Positions 29,085-39,638 of a stretch of DNA of 64,000 nt are shown here, one piece after another. Made by a program: the position numbers and the translations under genes. The notes beneath the pieces were generated by a model. That model made no database searches, was not told where the DNA came from, and saw nothing but the letters and a program-made list of their open reading frames with translations. How positions within the stretch are numbered: the first letter of the stretch is position 1; the number at the start of each line of letters is the position of its first letter. Origin of the DNA: an uncultured Clostridia bacterium (GTDB lineage: Bacteria > Bacillota > Clostridia > Christensenellales > Borkfalkiaceae). The stretch lies in NCBI GenBank assembly GCA_947629485.1, contig CANRDX010000005.1:1-64000 (forward strand). The letters run 5' to 3'.

Positions 29085-31514
29085 TTATTTTGCCGTGAGA
29101 GGTTTTAGATCCCAGATGCGCTGCGCATAATCGCGGACGCTCCTGTCGGCGGAGAAGTACCCCGCCGCGGCGATATTCATCAGCGATTTTCTGTTCCACG
29201 CGGTCTTATCGTCGCGGTAGAGCGCCGAGAGCGCGTCCTGCGTTTGGGCGTACGACGCGTAGTCCGCAAGGCACATATACGGATCGGCGACAGGCGATTG
29301 CCGCAAGAGATAGTTTGCGATATCGGCGAACGAGCAGCCGTTGAAGCCGATATTGAGCGATTCGATCACGCGCCCTATCGCGGGGTCGCGGTGATAGTAG
29401 GCGCTGGAATTGTAGCCCGCGTTCCAAAGCTCCTTCACCTCGTCCGCCTTTAAGCCGAAGATGAAGATGTTGTCGCTTCCGACGCGCTGCGCCATCTCCA
29501 CGTTTGCCCCGTCGAGCGTGCCGATCGTGAGCGCGCCGTTCAGCATGAATTTCATGTTGCCCGTTCCGCTCGCCTCTTTTCCCGCGAGGGAGATCTGTTC
29601 GGAGATCTCGGAAGCGGGCATAAGCTTTTCGGACATCGTGACGTTGTAGTTTTCCAAATATACGACGTTGAGCTTTTCGTTGATCTTCGGGTGCTTTCGG
29701 ATATCGGCGGCAAGATAGCAGATCAGCTTGATGATCTGTTTCGCCATATCATAGCCCGCTGCCGCCTTTGCGCCGAAGATATACGTCTTGGGCAGGATAT
29801 CGAGGTCGGGATCTTCTTTCAGCCGATCGTAGACGTCGATGATGTGCAAAACGTTGAGGAGCTGGCGCTTGTATTCGTGCAGCCGCTTTGCCTGAACGTC
29901 GAACACCGTCTGCGGGTCGATCGCGATCCCCTGCTCTTTCAGCGCATATGCCGCGAGCTGTTCTTTTTTGATCTTTTTAATCTCGTCGAGCCGCGATAAA
30001 ACGCCCGCGTCGTCGGCAAATTTCGCAAGCCCCGCGAGCTGTTCCGCGTGCTTGGCGTGGTCTGTGCCGATACATTCGTCGATGAGGGCGCAAAGCTCGG
30101 GGTTGGATTGGTGCAGCCATCTCCTGTGCGCGATCCCGTTCGTGACATTGGTGAATTTTGCGGGCGTATAGTCGTAGAAATCCTTGAAAATACTCTCTTT
30201 GATGATCTCGCTGTGCAGTTCGGAGACGCCGTTCACGCTGTGCGAGCCGATGACGCAGAGATTCGCCATGTGCACGAGGCCGTGGGAGAGCACGGACATG
30301 CGCGAGATCTTGTTCCAATCCCCGGGGAATGCATTCCAGAGATCTTCGCAGAAGCGGCGGTTGATCTCTTTGAGTAAGCTGTAAATGCGGGGAAGCCTAC
30401 GCGCAACGAGATCTTCGTTCCACGTCTCCAACGCCTCGGAGAGCACGGTGTGGTTCGTGTATGCGCACGTCGCCGTCGTGATGTTCCACGCCTCCTCCCA
30501 GCGGAAGTCGTTCTCGTCGATGAGAATGCGCATAAGCTCGGGAATGGCGAGCGCGGGGTGCGTATCGTTGATATGGATCGCCGCCATTTCGGGAAGAAGA
30601 TTGAGCGACCCGTAGCGGCGTTTATGGTCGGAAATGATACATTGGAGAGAGGCGGAGACAAGAAAATACTGCTGTTTGAGCCGCAGAGACTTGCCTTCGT
30701 AGTGGTTATCCGAGGGATAGAGCACTTTGGAGATGAGCTGCGCGTCGGAATCGTCGCGCATGGCGGCGTCGTAATCCCCCTGCGAAAAACGCTGCATATC
30801 GAACTTCTGCATGGCACGCGCGCGCCACAGGCGGAGCACGCTGACCGCTTCGCTGTTCGCGCCCGAGACCATCATATCGTAGGCGATCGCCTCCACTTCT
30901 TTGGCGTTGCGGTAGCGGATCTCCATTCCGTGATCAGTCCAACGCTCTTCGAGATCGCCGTCGAAACGGACGACAAACTGTTTATCGGTGCGCTGCGTGA
31001 GCCACGCCTCCCCGCCCGGGAGCCATACGTCGGGCAGTTCGATCTGCCAGCCGTCTACGATCTTTTGCTTGAAAAGTCCGTATTGATAACAGATGGAAAA
31101 TCCCATCGCGGGGTAGTTTTGGGTCGCAAGTCCGTCTAAAAAGCATGCGGCAAGCCTTCCAAGCCCCCCGTTTCCAAGTCCCGCGTCCGGTTCTTCCTCA
31201 TAGAGATCTTCGAGCGTGACGCCGTAAGGTTTGAGGGCGGAAGTGAGCGCGTCCCCTATCCCGAGATTGTACACGCTGTTTTTGAGCGATCTTCCCATGA
31301 GGAATTCCATGCAGAGATAGTAGACCCGCTTTGCGCGCGCCGCCTTCACTTTCAGATGAAATTTCTGCCGCTTTTCGAGCATGATATCCCTCACGCTCAT
31401 CACGACGGCTTTATAGATCTGCTCCCGCGTCGCCTCCGCGGAAGATACGCCGAAGTAGCGGGAAAGTTTCCCGGCAATCAGTTTTTCTGCTTCCCGTCCG
31501 GTCAATTCGTTCAT
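29085..31514 (-). CDS. glgP: Glycogen/maltodextrin phosphorylase
   Basis: An 809-residue GT35 phosphorylase releasing glucose 1-phosphate from alpha-1,4-glucans. The N-terminal YYLCMEFLMGRSL, NGGLGRLAACFLDGLAT, and the PLP-site region EASGTGNMKFMLNGALTIGTLDGANVE (PLP Lys in NMKFM) are all present. Length is typical of bacterial enzymes. GAGAAAAGC precedes the ATG. Together with the GH13 enzyme it forms the degradation arm of the glycogen operon. Confidence 0.97.
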   Translation of the reverse strand: MNELTGREAEKLIAGKLSRYFGVSSAEATREQIYKAVVMSVRDIMLEKRQKFHLKVKAARAKRVYYLCMEFLMGRSLKNSVYNLGIGDALTSALKPYGVTLEDLYEEEPDAGLGNGGLGRLAACFLDGLATQNYPAMGFSICYQYGLFKQKIVDGWQIELPDVWLPGGEAWLTQRTDKQFVVRFDGDLEERWTDHGMEIRYRNAKEVEAIAYDMMVSGANSEAVSVLRLWRARAMQKFDMQRFSQGDYDAAMRDDSDAQLISKVLYPSDNHYEGKSLRLKQQYFLVSASLQCIISDHKRRYGSLNLLPEMAAIHINDTHPALAIPELMRILIDENDFRWEEAWNITTATCAYTNHTVLSEALETWNEDLVARRLPRIYSLLKEINRRFCEDLWNAFPGDWNKISRMSVLSHGLVHMANLCVIGSHSVNGVSELHSEIIKESIFKDFYDYTPAKFTNVTNGIAHRRWLHQSNPELCALIDECIGTDHAKHAEQLAGLAKFADDAGVLSRLDEIKKIKKEQLAAYALKEQGIAIDPQTVFDVQAKRLHEYKRQLLNVLHIIDVYDRLKEDPDLDILPKTYIFGAKAAAGYDMAKQIIKLICYLAADIRKHPKINEKLNVVYLENYNVTMSEKLMPASEISEQISLAGKEASGTGNMKFMLNGALTIGTLDGANVEMAQRVGSDNIFIFGLKADEVKELWNAGYNSSAYYHRDPAIGRVIESLNIGFNGCSFADIANYLLRQSPVADPYMCLADYASYAQTQDALSALYRDDKTAWNRKSLMNIAAAGYFSADRSVRDYAQRIWDLKPLTAK

Positions 31515-31524
31515 AGCTTTTCTC

Positions 31525-33057
31525 CTATTTTTCGAGCAGTTTAAGGTAAAGTCCTTCGTAATATTTTGCGGAAGTAGACCAGGAGAAGTCCGTCTCCATC
31601 GCCTTCTTCACGAGTTTTGCCCATTCGTCCTTTTTGCGATACACGCCGAGCGCTTCGTTGATGACGTAGAGCATATCGGAGGCGTTGTATTCGCGGAAGG
31701 TAAATCCGTTTCCGTCCGCGCCGTACGGCGTGATGCTGTCTTTCAGCCCGCCCGTCTCGCGTACGAGCGCGACGGCGCCGTAGCGCGAGGCGATCATCTG
31801 CGAGAGGCCGCACGGCTCGCTTTTCGACGGCATGAGGAAGAGATCGGCGCCCGCATAGATCTTGCGCGAGAGATCGGCGTTGAAGGAGATGACAGTGACG
31901 ACCTTCCCCGGGTATCTTCTCGCGAGGTCGGTGAAATAGTTTTCGTACGTCGAGTCGCCCGTGCCGAGCAGAATGAACTGTACGTCCTGTTTGAGCACCT
32001 GTTCGATGACGTCCTTGACGAGATCCAGCCCTTTATGGGATACGAGGCGGGAGATCATCGCGATGACGGGCGCCTCGGGCTTTATGGGAAGCCCGAACAT
32101 CTTTTGCAGTTCCGCCTTGCAGACGGCTTTCCCCGCCACATCGTCCGCGCTGTAATTCGCGAAGAGCGCGGGATCGGTCGCGGGGTCGTAGAGTTTGTTG
32201 TCGATCCCGTTGAGAATGCCGTGCAGTTTGCCCTCGTTGCGCAGAATGATGGGATCCAGCCCTTTGCCGTAGAACGGCCGCTTGATCTCTTCCGCATACG
32301 TCGGCGAGACGGTCGTCAGCGCCTCGGCGCATTCGATGGCGCCCTTCATGAGATTGATACAGCGATCGTATTCCAGAAGATTGGAAAAACGGAACGGGAT
32401 CCCGAAGAGATCTTCGAGGATATCCAGCGAGTACTGCCCCTGATATTCGATGTTGTGGATCGTGAACACGGCGCGGATCGCCCTGTATTCGGGGCGGCTC
32501 TGATACACCGTTTTGAGATAGACGGCGGCAAGCGCCGACTGCCAATCGTGGCAGTGCAGGATATCGGGATAGAATCCGACAAACCCGAGGATCTCCATGA
32601 CGGCGCGGCAGAAGAAGGCGAACCGTTCGCCGTCGTCGTAATAGCCGTAGCAGCTCGGACGCTTGAAGTAATATTCGTTATCGACGAAATAGTATGTGAC
32701 GTTCCCCGCGCGGTACTCGAAGATGCCGCAATATTGGTTTCTCCACGAGAGCGCAACGTTGAGATTTCCGATGTAGCGGTAATCTTTGCGGAACTCCTTG
32801 CGGATATCCTGATACAGCGGAAGGATGACGCGCACGTCGAAGGACGCGTTTTCGGAGATCGCTTCCGAAAGCGATCCGATCACTTCCGCAAGCCCCCCCG
32901 TCGCGATGAAGGGAGACGCCTCCGAAGCGACGAATAAGATCTTCTTCTTCGCCTCCACCGAGATCTCTGCGGGCGGTTCTTTTTCGGCGCGCACCGCATG
33001 GTCTTTCACTTCCACCGCGGGAAGATCGTCGCAATTTGTCATGTTGTCGTCGTACAT
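31525..33057 (-). CDS. glgA: Glycogen synthase (ADP-glucose)
   Basis: A 510-residue GT5 starch/glycogen synthase. A 39-residue acidic N-terminal extension precedes KKILFVASEASPFIATGGLAEVIGSL, in which the Lys of the KxGGL motif known from E. coli GlgA is Ala. The C-terminal GT-B half has the PSKSEPCGLSQMIASRYG motif. ATG 33057 is chosen over an upstream start because AGGAG lies six bases before it. Adds glucose from ADP-glucose made by GlgC/GlgD upstream. Confidence 0.95.
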   Translation of the reverse strand: MYDDNMTNCDDLPAVEVKDHAVRAEKEPPAEISVEAKKKILFVASEASPFIATGGLAEVIGSLSEAISENASFDVRVILPLYQDIRKEFRKDYRYIGNLNVALSWRNQYCGIFEYRAGNVTYYFVDNEYYFKRPSCYGYYDDGERFAFFCRAVMEILGFVGFYPDILHCHDWQSALAAVYLKTVYQSRPEYRAIRAVFTIHNIEYQGQYSLDILEDLFGIPFRFSNLLEYDRCINLMKGAIECAEALTTVSPTYAEEIKRPFYGKGLDPIILRNEGKLHGILNGIDNKLYDPATDPALFANYSADDVAGKAVCKAELQKMFGLPIKPEAPVIAMISRLVSHKGLDLVKDVIEQVLKQDVQFILLGTGDSTYENYFTDLARRYPGKVVTVISFNADLSRKIYAGADLFLMPSKSEPCGLSQMIASRYGAVALVRETGGLKDSITPYGADGNGFTFREYNASDMLYVINEALGVYRKKDEWAKLVKKAMETDFSWSTSAKYYEGLYLKLLEK

Positions 33058-33087
33058 ACGCACTCCTTTTTGTCCCATTCTCCTAAA

Positions 33088-34194
33088 TTACAGCATTCTG
33101 CCCTTTGAGACGAAGTACGGCAATGCCTCGCAACCCGCAAGCCTTCGGTTATCGCGGATCACGACGTTCTTGTCCGTAATGACGCAGCCGAGATGCACGT
33201 TGGTGCCGATGACGGTATCCTGCATGATGATGGAATCCTTCACGACGCTCCCCTTTCCGACCCTTACGCCGCGGAAGAGGATGCTGTTTTCCACCCTTCC
33301 CTCGATGATACAGCCGTCGGAGATGAGAGAATTCACGACCGACGCGCCCGTGAGATATTTGGACGGCGCGGAATCGCGGATCTTCGTATAGATATCGCGC
33401 GCGCCGAAAAGCTCGTCGCGCACGCTCTTATCGAGCAGGCGCATGCTGTGGCTGTAATAATCCTGTATCGTGTTGACCGAGGCATGGTAGCCCTCGAATT
33501 TGTAGGCGTACAATTTCAGCGTATCCACATTTTTCGCAAGGATATCCCTGCCGAAACTCGAAAAGCCCCTCGTGACCGCGTCCTGAATGGTGTTGATGAG
33601 GAATTCGCGGCTCATGACCATGACGTTGACGTAGAGGTTGCAAGTCCCCTTTACGCGCGGGTTGATTTTGAGTTCGCGCACCCTTCCCGTTTCGTCGGGA
33701 GAGAGGATGATATAGTACGACGAATCGACGTGCGCTTCCTCATGGTAGACCATCGTGATATCCGCGCCCTTTTCCTCATGGAAACGCACGATGTCCGCGA
33801 TGTCCATGCGCGCGATGCCGTCGCAATCGGAGATCACGACGTGATCTTCGCTTCTGTGGTTCAAGAATCCCGTGATGCCCATGAGCGCTTCGAGGCGGGT
33901 CGTATAGGGCGCGTCCGTCTCGTCAGAATAGGGCGGGAGCAGGATGATGCCGCCGTCCTTTCTCGCGAGATCCCAATCCTTCCCGCTCCCGAGGTGGTCG
34001 ATGAGCGATTGATAGTTGTTCTTGGTGACAAGCCCCACCGTCGTGATCCCGGAGTTCACCATATTCGAGAGCGCAAAGTCGATGAGACGGTATCTTCCCC
34101 CGAAGGGTACCGAAGCCATCGTGCGGTGGCGGGAGAGTTCGGGCAGGTTCTCGTCGCCGATGTGAGAAAAGATCACGCCCACTGTGTTTGCCAT
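33088..34194 (-). CDS. glgD: Glucose-1-phosphate adenylyltransferase subunit GlgD
   Basis: A 368-residue GlgD, the regulatory-type partner of GlgC in Firmicutes. It keeps the nucleotidyltransferase fold (VPFGGRYRLIDFALSNMVNSGI) and the C-terminal left-handed beta helix, but the N-terminal glycine-rich active-site loop of GlgC (AGGQGSRL) is replaced, as is usual for GlgD. ATG 34194 is one base after the glgC stop, with GGGGAG before it. Confidence 0.95.
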   Translation of the reverse strand: MANTVGVIFSHIGDENLPELSRHRTMASVPFGGRYRLIDFALSNMVNSGITTVGLVTKNNYQSLIDHLGSGKDWDLARKDGGIILLPPYSDETDAPYTTRLEALMGITGFLNHRSEDHVVISDCDGIARMDIADIVRFHEEKGADITMVYHEEAHVDSSYYIILSPDETGRVRELKINPRVKGTCNLYVNVMVMSREFLINTIQDAVTRGFSSFGRDILAKNVDTLKLYAYKFEGYHASVNTIQDYYSHSMRLLDKSVRDELFGARDIYTKIRDSAPSKYLTGASVVNSLISDGCIIEGRVENSILFRGVRVGKGSVVKDSIIMQDTVIGTNVHLGCVITDKNVVIRDNRRLAGCEALPYFVSKGRML

Positions 34195-34195
34195 A

Positions 34196-35392
34196 CTACT
34201 CCCCTTTATAATCCTTGTCGATGATCTTTCCGCCCTCGATGCGCGCTCCCGCGCCGATGCGGATATTTCTTCCGAGAACGGCGATCGCGCTACCCGCGCC
34301 CTTCGCCGAACCCACGGTAGCGTTCTCTTCGATGACGACATTTTCGTCTACGATGGAATACGAGACGCGCGCCCCGCGCCCGATGACGGTGCCCGCCATG
34401 ATGACGCTGTCCTCCACGACCGCACCCTCTTCCACGACGACGGAGGAGGCGAGGAGGGAATTTCTCACCGTGCCCTCGATCTCACAGCCGAGCGCGACCA
34501 TCGAATTTTCGACGACCGCCCCCGTCCCGATATACTCGGGCGGCGCGAGAGGATTGCGTGAATGGATCTTCCAATCGGCGTCCCCCACGTCGAAGGCGGG
34601 ATCTTCGCCGAGGAGATCCATGTTGGATTCCCACAGCGAGGGAATGGTGCCGACGTCCTTCCAATACCCCTTGAAGCGGTAGCAATAGAGTTTTTCGCCC
34701 GCCGCAAGCATGGCGGGAAGGATATCCTTCCCGAAATCCTTCGAGGAGTTGGGGTCTGCGTCGTCCTTTTCGAGATAGGTGAAGAGCTTGTTTGCCGTGA
34801 AGATATAGATCCCCATCGAGGCGAGATCGCTCTTCGGCGCCTTCGGTTTTTCCTCGAATTCGTAAATAGTGCCATCTGCCCTCGTGTTCAGGATGCCGAA
34901 GCGCGGCGCGTCCCGCAGGGGGACTTGGATCGCCGCCACGGTGCAATCCGCGCCCGTTTCCTTGTGGGCGCGGAGCATCTCCGCGTAATTCATTTTATAG
35001 ATATGATCGCCCGAAAGGATGAGGATATAATCGGGGTCGTACTTCTTCATGAAATGAAGATTCTGGTAGATCGCGTTTGCCGTCCCCTCGAACCACGAGG
35101 ATTTGCGCTTGGCTTGATAGGGCGAGAGAATGTGTACGCCGCCGAACGCGCGGTCGAGATCCCACGGCTGGCCGTTCCCGATGTATTCGTTGAGTTCGAG
35201 CGGTTCGTACTGCGTGAGCACCCCCACCGTATCGATCCCCGAATTGATGCAGTTGGAAAGCGGGAAGTCGATGATGCGATACTTGGCGCCGAACGCCACC
35301 GCAGGCTTCGCGATGTGATTGGTCAGTGCGTACAGACGGCTCCCCTGCCCTCCGGCAAGCAGCATCGCCACGCATTCCTTCTTTCTCAACAT
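34196..35392 (-). CDS. glgC: Glucose-1-phosphate adenylyltransferase
   Basis: A 398-residue ADP-glucose pyrophosphorylase, the committed step of glycogen synthesis. It has the intact catalytic loop [44 protein letters not shown] and the FEEKP region, plus the C-terminal beta helix. Paired with GlgD it should form the heterotetramer known from Bacillus/Geobacillus. It begins one base after glgB ends. Confidence 0.97.
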   Translation of the reverse strand: MLRKKECVAMLLAGGQGSRLYALTNHIAKPAVAFGAKYRIIDFPLSNCINSGIDTVGVLTQYEPLELNEYIGNGQPWDLDRAFGGVHILSPYQAKRKSSWFEGTANAIYQNLHFMKKYDPDYILILSGDHIYKMNYAEMLRAHKETGADCTVAAIQVPLRDAPRFGILNTRADGTIYEFEEKPKAPKSDLASMGIYIFTANKLFTYLEKDDADPNSSKDFGKDILPAMLAAGEKLYCYRFKGYWKDVGTIPSLWESNMDLLGEDPAFDVGDADWKIHSRNPLAPPEYIGTGAVVENSMVALGCEIEGTVRNSLLASSVVVEEGAVVEDSVIMAGTVIGRGARVSYSIVDENVVIEENATVGSAKGAGSAIAVLGRNIRIGAGARIEGGKIIDKDYKGE

Positions 35393-35393
35393 A

Positions 35394-37310
35394 TCAGTTT
35401 TCCTCGTTATCTGGCACTCTTTCGAGATAGATCGTGGTGAACTTCGGCACGGTGAAGGTGAGCGAATACTGTCTGTTGTGCGCGGGTTTTTTCTCGGTGC
35501 GGAGCGATTTTCTCGTGATCCTGCCGTATCCGCCGTATTTCGCGTCGTCGGTGCAGAACACGATCTTATATCTGCCCTTTCTGTTCACGCCGAGGCGATA
35601 GTCGCAGTGATCGGCGCCCGAAAAGCTCGTGACGGCAATGACTTCGCCGCCCGTGCGGTCGCGGCGGATGAACGCCACGATGTTGCTGTCCGCGTCGTCG
35701 GGCGAGATCCATTCAAATCCGTCCCAGCTGTCCTCGATCTCATAGAACGGAGAATGGGATTTATAGAATTCGTTGAGTTCCTTTACGCAGACGGCGAGTT
35801 TGGCGTGAAGCTCATAGGCGTCCCGCAGGAAGAATTCCAACCCGGTATTATAGTTCCATTCGTCGAACTGCCCGTATTCGTAGCCCATGAAATTCAGCTT
35901 CTTTCCGGGGTGCGCCATCATGTAGCCGAGGAAGGAACGCACGCCCGCGAACTTCTCCTCGTAGTTTCCGGGCATCTTGTTGATGAGAGAACCCTTTCCG
36001 TACACCACTTCGTCGTGCGAAATGGGAAGCACGAAGTTCTCCGAGAAGGCATACATCATGGAGAAGGTGAGCTTGTTGTGGCTGTATCTGCGGTAGAGCG
36101 GATCCTCGTGGATATAGGAGAGGATATCGTTCATCCAGCCCATGTTCCATTTGAAATTGAACCCAAGCCCGCCCATAGAAGCGGGTTTCGTCACGCCGCC
36201 CCATGCCGTGGATTCCTCTGCGATCATGAGCGCGTAAGGGAAGCGTTTGAACACCGCCTCGTTCAATTTTCTGATGAAATTGATGGCTTCGAGGTTCTTG
36301 TTCTCCCCATAGATGTTGGGGACCCATTCGCCGAAGCCCTTGTCGTAGTCGAGATAGAGCATGGAAGCGACGGCGTCTACGCGCAGTCCGTCGATATGGA
36401 ATTTATCGAAGAAGAGGCAGGCGCTCGATATGAGGAAGGAGACCACTTCGTTCCTGCCGAAGTCGAAACGGCGCGTCCCCCAGCTCTTGTGTTCCATTCT
36501 GTCCCATTGGCCGCTCTCATAGAGCGTGTGCCCGTCGAATTCAAAGAGACCGTGCGCGTCTTTGGGGAAGTGCGCGGGCACCCAGTCGAGAATGACGCCG
36601 ATCCCCGCGCGGTGGAAGCAGTCTACGAGATACATGAAATCGTGCGGGGTGCCGAGACGGGAAGTAACGGCGTAGTACCCCGTCACCTGATAGCCCCACG
36701 AACCGTCGAAGGGGTATTCGGTGATCGGCATAAATTCCACATGCGTGTAGCCCATCTCCTTGACGTAATTCACAAGTTCCACGGCAAGTTCGCTGTACGT
36801 GAGGTACCCGCCCCCCTCTTTCTTTTTCCACGAGAGGAGATTGCACTCATAGATATTGATGGGCGCGCTGAACACATTCTGCTCCCCGCGCTTTTTCAGG
36901 AATTCCCCGTCTCCCCACGGATACCCGTCGAGGTCGTAGAGTTTGGAACCCGTCCACGGGGGCGTCTCGGTATGAAAAGCGACGGGATCCGCTTTCAGGA
37001 GCTGTCTCCCGTCGTCCGTTGTGATACAATATTTATAGATATCGAACTGCCCAAGCCCCGGAATAAACAGCTCGAACGTTTCGTTATCGATCATGCGGTG
37101 CATAAAATGACGGTTGGTATCCCACCCGTTGAAGTCGCCGACGACGGAAACGCTGCTCGCATGCGGCGCCCATACGCGGAACATGTACCCCTCTATGCCG
37201 TCGCGCGTTTCCCTGTGCGCGCCGAAGATTTCGTAGATCCGATCGTTCTGCCCGTGGTGATAGAGATACAGGGGAAAATCGGTCTCGTTGTGTTTCTGTT
37301 CGTCGTTCAT
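35394..37310 (-). CDS. glgB: 1,4-alpha-glucan branching enzyme
   Basis: A 638-residue GH13 branching enzyme introducing alpha-1,6 branches. CBM48 N-terminal domain (about 15-110, [21 protein letters not shown]), then the barrel with [28 protein letters not shown], catalytic Asp in [11 protein letters not shown], Glu in IAEEST and Asp in [12 protein letters not shown] 37310 is chosen for its AAGGAG site and family N-terminus. First gene of the glycogen operon. Confidence 0.97.
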   Translation of the reverse strand: MNDEQKHNETDFPLYLYHHGQNDRIYEIFGAHRETRDGIEGYMFRVWAPHASSVSVVGDFNGWDTNRHFMHRMIDNETFELFIPGLGQFDIYKYCITTDDGRQLLKADPVAFHTETPPWTGSKLYDLDGYPWGDGEFLKKRGEQNVFSAPINIYECNLLSWKKKEGGGYLTYSELAVELVNYVKEMGYTHVEFMPITEYPFDGSWGYQVTGYYAVTSRLGTPHDFMYLVDCFHRAGIGVILDWVPAHFPKDAHGLFEFDGHTLYESGQWDRMEHKSWGTRRFDFGRNEVVSFLISSACLFFDKFHIDGLRVDAVASMLYLDYDKGFGEWVPNIYGENKNLEAINFIRKLNEAVFKRFPYALMIAEESTAWGGVTKPASMGGLGFNFKWNMGWMNDILSYIHEDPLYRRYSHNKLTFSMMYAFSENFVLPISHDEVVYGKGSLINKMPGNYEEKFAGVRSFLGYMMAHPGKKLNFMGYEYGQFDEWNYNTGLEFFLRDAYELHAKLAVCVKELNEFYKSHSPFYEIEDSWDGFEWISPDDADSNIVAFIRRDRTGGEVIAVTSFSGADHCDYRLGVNRKGRYKIVFCTDDAKYGGYGRITRKSLRTEKKPAHNRQYSLTFTVPKFTTIYLERVPDNEEN

Positions 37311-37377
37311 GTTCACTCCTTTTTGCCGCGGAGCGGCGCCTTCTGTGTGCACGCGTTCTACACAGCATGCCAAGCAT

Positions 37378-37406
37378 ATTATACAATAGTTCGGCAGGAG
37401 TTTCAA
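37378..37406 (-). promoter_or_regulatory. Sigma-A promoter of the glycogen operon
   Basis: On the minus strand TTGAAA (37401-37406), 17 bases, TATAAT (37378-37383). The leader of about 60 bases contains a small CTGTGT/ACACAG inverted repeat and a proper ribosome binding site, unlike the leaderless genes. Confidence 0.85.
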
Positions 37407-37454
37407 TAGTAAAAAGTAATTTTTTCCGTCCTTTCAAAAAAGTTTTTCAAAGTA

Positions 37455-37476
37455 GACCCCGCCGAAAGGCGGGGTC
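37455..37476 (-). terminator. Terminator-like hairpin at the murC stop
   Basis: GACCCCGCC (37455-37463) and GGCGGGGTC (37468-37476) pair perfectly with loop GAAA. On the minus strand the following T content is modest (TCTACTTTG), so termination may be partial. Confidence 0.6.
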
Positions 37477-38797
37477 AATCCAGAATGCTTTTTGCGATAT
37501 GATAGATATCGCCCGCGCCGAGCACGAGGATGAGATCGTCGGGGCGGAGCTGTTCGATGAGGCGGCGTTTCAGCTGCTGCGGGCTTTGAACGTATCTCGC
37601 TTCGGGGATCTTCGACGCAAGCGCCGCGGCACAGCCCGCATATTCGAATTTCTCCCTCGCGGAAAAGGTCTCGTAGATCAGCGGGCGTTCCGTTTTCTTG
37701 AAAACGGCGACGAATTCCGCCATAAAATCGCGCGTCCGCGTGAAGGTATGCGGCTGAAAGACGACGCGCACCGTGCCCCCGCAGAGCCGTTCCGCGGTAT
37801 CGAGCGTCGCCTCGATCTCGCGCGGATGATGGGCGTAGTCGCATACGACGGGGACGTTGCAGAGCGCGCCGATCGTTTCGAACCTTCTTTTTACGCCGCG
37901 GAAGTTCTCCAATCCGCGCTTGATCTCCGCCGCGCTCAGACCGAGCAGCCGCGCCGCCGCATACGAGGCGAGCGCGTTGTAGATATGCACCTTCCCCACC
38001 GCGTTCAATTTGACTTTGACGACGGGAACGCCCTTCTCCGCGATCGTGAAGGCATACCGTTCCGCCTGCGGGCGAAGGCGTTCGGCGCGGATATCCCCCG
38101 AATACAGCCCGAAGGAGAGCGCGTGCGGAAGGGTGCGCGCCCGCACGTCGTCCGCGTTGACGACGACCTCTTTTGCCTGCCGCGCAAACGCGGCGTAGGC
38201 GGCGAACAGTTCGTTTTCATCCTTGTAGCAGTCGGTGTGATCGCGATCGCAGTTGAGAATGACCGCCACCGAACTTTGGAGCGAGAGAAAGCTGCGCTTG
38301 AATTCGCACGCCTCGGTGACGAAGATATCCTTTCCCGTGGAGAAGTAATTCCCGAGCGTGAGATCTTCCCCGCCGATATGACATGCAAAATGCGCGCCGT
38401 TTTCGCATAAAATATGCGCGAGCATACAGGTCGCGGTGGTTTTGCCGTGGCAACCCGCAACGGAGACGACGCACGGATATTTCTCCGCGATCATCCCGAG
38501 GAGCTGCGCGCGCGACAGCAGACGTTTTCCCGCCCTTTTCGCCGACGCGAGCTGCGGGTGCCCCTCCCCGATCGCGCCCGTATAGACGACAAGATCTTCA
38601 AATATTTCTTCGTTTTCGCCGATGGAAACGGGGATGCCCCGCCCTACGAGCATGCGGGTAAGATCGCTCTCCGCCGCGTCGCTCCCCCGCACGCTTGCGC
38701 CGTGATCCTGCAACATACAGGCGAGCGCGCTCATGCTGACGCCGCCGATCCCGATGAAATACCAGCTTCCGTGGAGATCACAATCTTCCAAGCGCAT
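37475..38797 (-). CDS. murC: UDP-N-acetylmuramate--L-alanine ligase
   Basis: A 440-residue Mur ligase adding L-Ala to UDP-MurNAc. N-terminal GIGGVSMSALACMLQDHGASVRGSD, ATP loop in AGCHGKTTATCMLAHIL, CDRDHTDCY, and a C-terminal domain with VVFQPHTFTRTRDFM. It stands alone rather than in a dcw cluster. No ribosome binding site precedes ATG 38797; the octamer CATACCAT ends five bases upstream on the minus strand, the same spacing as at spoIIIAA, though no good -35 is visible. A second murC elsewhere is possible. Confidence 0.95.
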   Translation of the reverse strand: MRLEDCDLHGSWYFIGIGGVSMSALACMLQDHGASVRGSDAAESDLTRMLVGRGIPVSIGENEEIFEDLVVYTGAIGEGHPQLASAKRAGKRLLSRAQLLGMIAEKYPCVVSVAGCHGKTTATCMLAHILCENGAHFACHIGGEDLTLGNYFSTGKDIFVTEACEFKRSFLSLQSSVAVILNCDRDHTDCYKDENELFAAYAAFARQAKEVVVNADDVRARTLPHALSFGLYSGDIRAERLRPQAERYAFTIAEKGVPVVKVKLNAVGKVHIYNALASYAAARLLGLSAAEIKRGLENFRGVKRRFETIGALCNVPVVCDYAHHPREIEATLDTAERLCGGTVRVVFQPHTFTRTRDFMAEFVAVFKKTERPLIYETFSAREKFEYAGCAAALASKIPEARYVQSPQQLKRRLIEQLRPDDLILVLGAGDIYHIAKSILD

Positions 38798-38873
38798 ATT
38801 TCATGGTATGAACCGCCCGCAAAAAGCGTGAAAAAATTTTTTTATAAATTTATCAAAAAATGTATTAAAAGTA

Positions 38874-38902
38874 TTGTAATTTTTTGAAAAGTATGATAAT
38901 AT
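38874..38902 (+). promoter_or_regulatory. Promoter of spoVG
   Basis: TTGTAA (38874-38879), 17 bases, TAATAT (38897-38902) in a very AT-rich stretch; a GGAGG ribosome binding site follows. It does not look like the sigma-H promoter of Bacillus spoVG. Confidence 0.6.
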
Positions 38903-38937
38903 AGTGAGTGAGAAAAGCACACTTCGGAGGAATCAAG

Positions 38938-39210
38938 ATGGAAATCGGTGATGTGCGGATTCGTCTCGTTCAACGTGCAGAAGGCATTCTTCGCGCCGTT
39001 GCATCTATCACGATCGACGGTTGCTTCGTCGTTCACGACATCAAAATTTTCGAGCGCGACGGGGAATGCTTCATCGCCATGCCCAGCCGCAAGACGCCCG
39101 ACGGCGAGTATAAAGATATCGCGCACCCTATCAATACCGAAACGAGGGAGCGCATCCGCGATCTGATCTTGCGGCAGTACGAGACCGTCAAGGCAGAGCA
39201 AGCGGAGTAA
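38938..39210 (+). CDS. spoVG: Septation/RNA-binding regulator SpoVG
   Basis: A 90-residue Spo[56 protein letters not shown] covers nearly the whole conserved protein. SpoVG is a small nucleic-acid-binding regulator affecting asymmetric septation in Bacillus and virulence genes in other Firmicutes. ATG 38938 follows GGAGGAATCAAG. The C-terminal tail is short. Convergent with csp. Confidence 0.96.
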   Translation: MEIGDVRIRLVQRAEGILRAVASITIDGCFVVHDIKIFERDGECFIAMPSRKTPDGEYKDIAHPINTETRERIRDLILRQYETVKAEQAE

Positions 39211-39263
39211 ACAACTGAATTTCCCATTGTATGGGAAGCGTGCAGACGCTTGATTTTCGTTGC

Positions 39264-39299
39264 ATACAAAAAAACACGCCTTTTGGCGTGCTTTTTTTG
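39264..39299. terminator. Bidirectional terminator between spoVG and csp
   Basis: CACGCC (39275-39280) and GGCGTG (39285-39290), loop TTTT, flanked by A7 on the left and T7 on the right, suits both convergent genes. Confidence 0.8.
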
Positions 39300-39313
39300 C
39301 TTGCACTCGTCCT

Positions 39314-39532
39314 TTAAGAAACGGGCACGACGTTGATGGCGCGGAGCTTGCCGCTGTCTTTGGGATCGGGTTCGGTCTCAAAAGTGACCTTTTGCCCTTC
39401 CTTCAACGTACGGAATACGCCGGGTTCCGCCTGAATTGCAGAGAAATGCACGAAAATGTCGTCCCCGCCTTCATCATTGGAAATAAAGCCGTAGCCCTTT
39501 CCGTCATTGAACCATTTTACAGTTCCGTTCAC
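39314..39532 (-). CDS. Cold-shock protein (CspA family)
   Basis: A 72-residue single-stranded nucleic acid-binding protein. RNP1 GYGFIS and RNP2 IFVHFSAI are intact, with the start [15 protein letters not shown]. The start is GTG 39532, supported by GAGGAGG eight bases upstream; longer readings lack the family pattern. The loop between strands has the two-residue insertion EGGDD. Stand-alone gene. Confidence 0.95.
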   Translation of the reverse strand: MNGTVKWFNDGKGYGFISNDEGGDDIFVHFSAIQAEPGVFRTLKEGQKVTFETEPDPKDSGKLRAINVVPVS

Positions 39533-39638
39533 AGTAATACCTCCTCTCGTGTGAATCCGGATTTCATTCCGAAAGTTCAGCACTATCTTCAATTATATCA
39601 GCGGGCGGCTGCGATGTCAAGATTCCTTTGGAAAAAAT

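Noticed and set aside
32680-32700. TAGTATGTGAC inside glgA as a repeat copy
   Set aside because: Matches only one arm and part of a loop, in ordinary coding sequence without the right arm.
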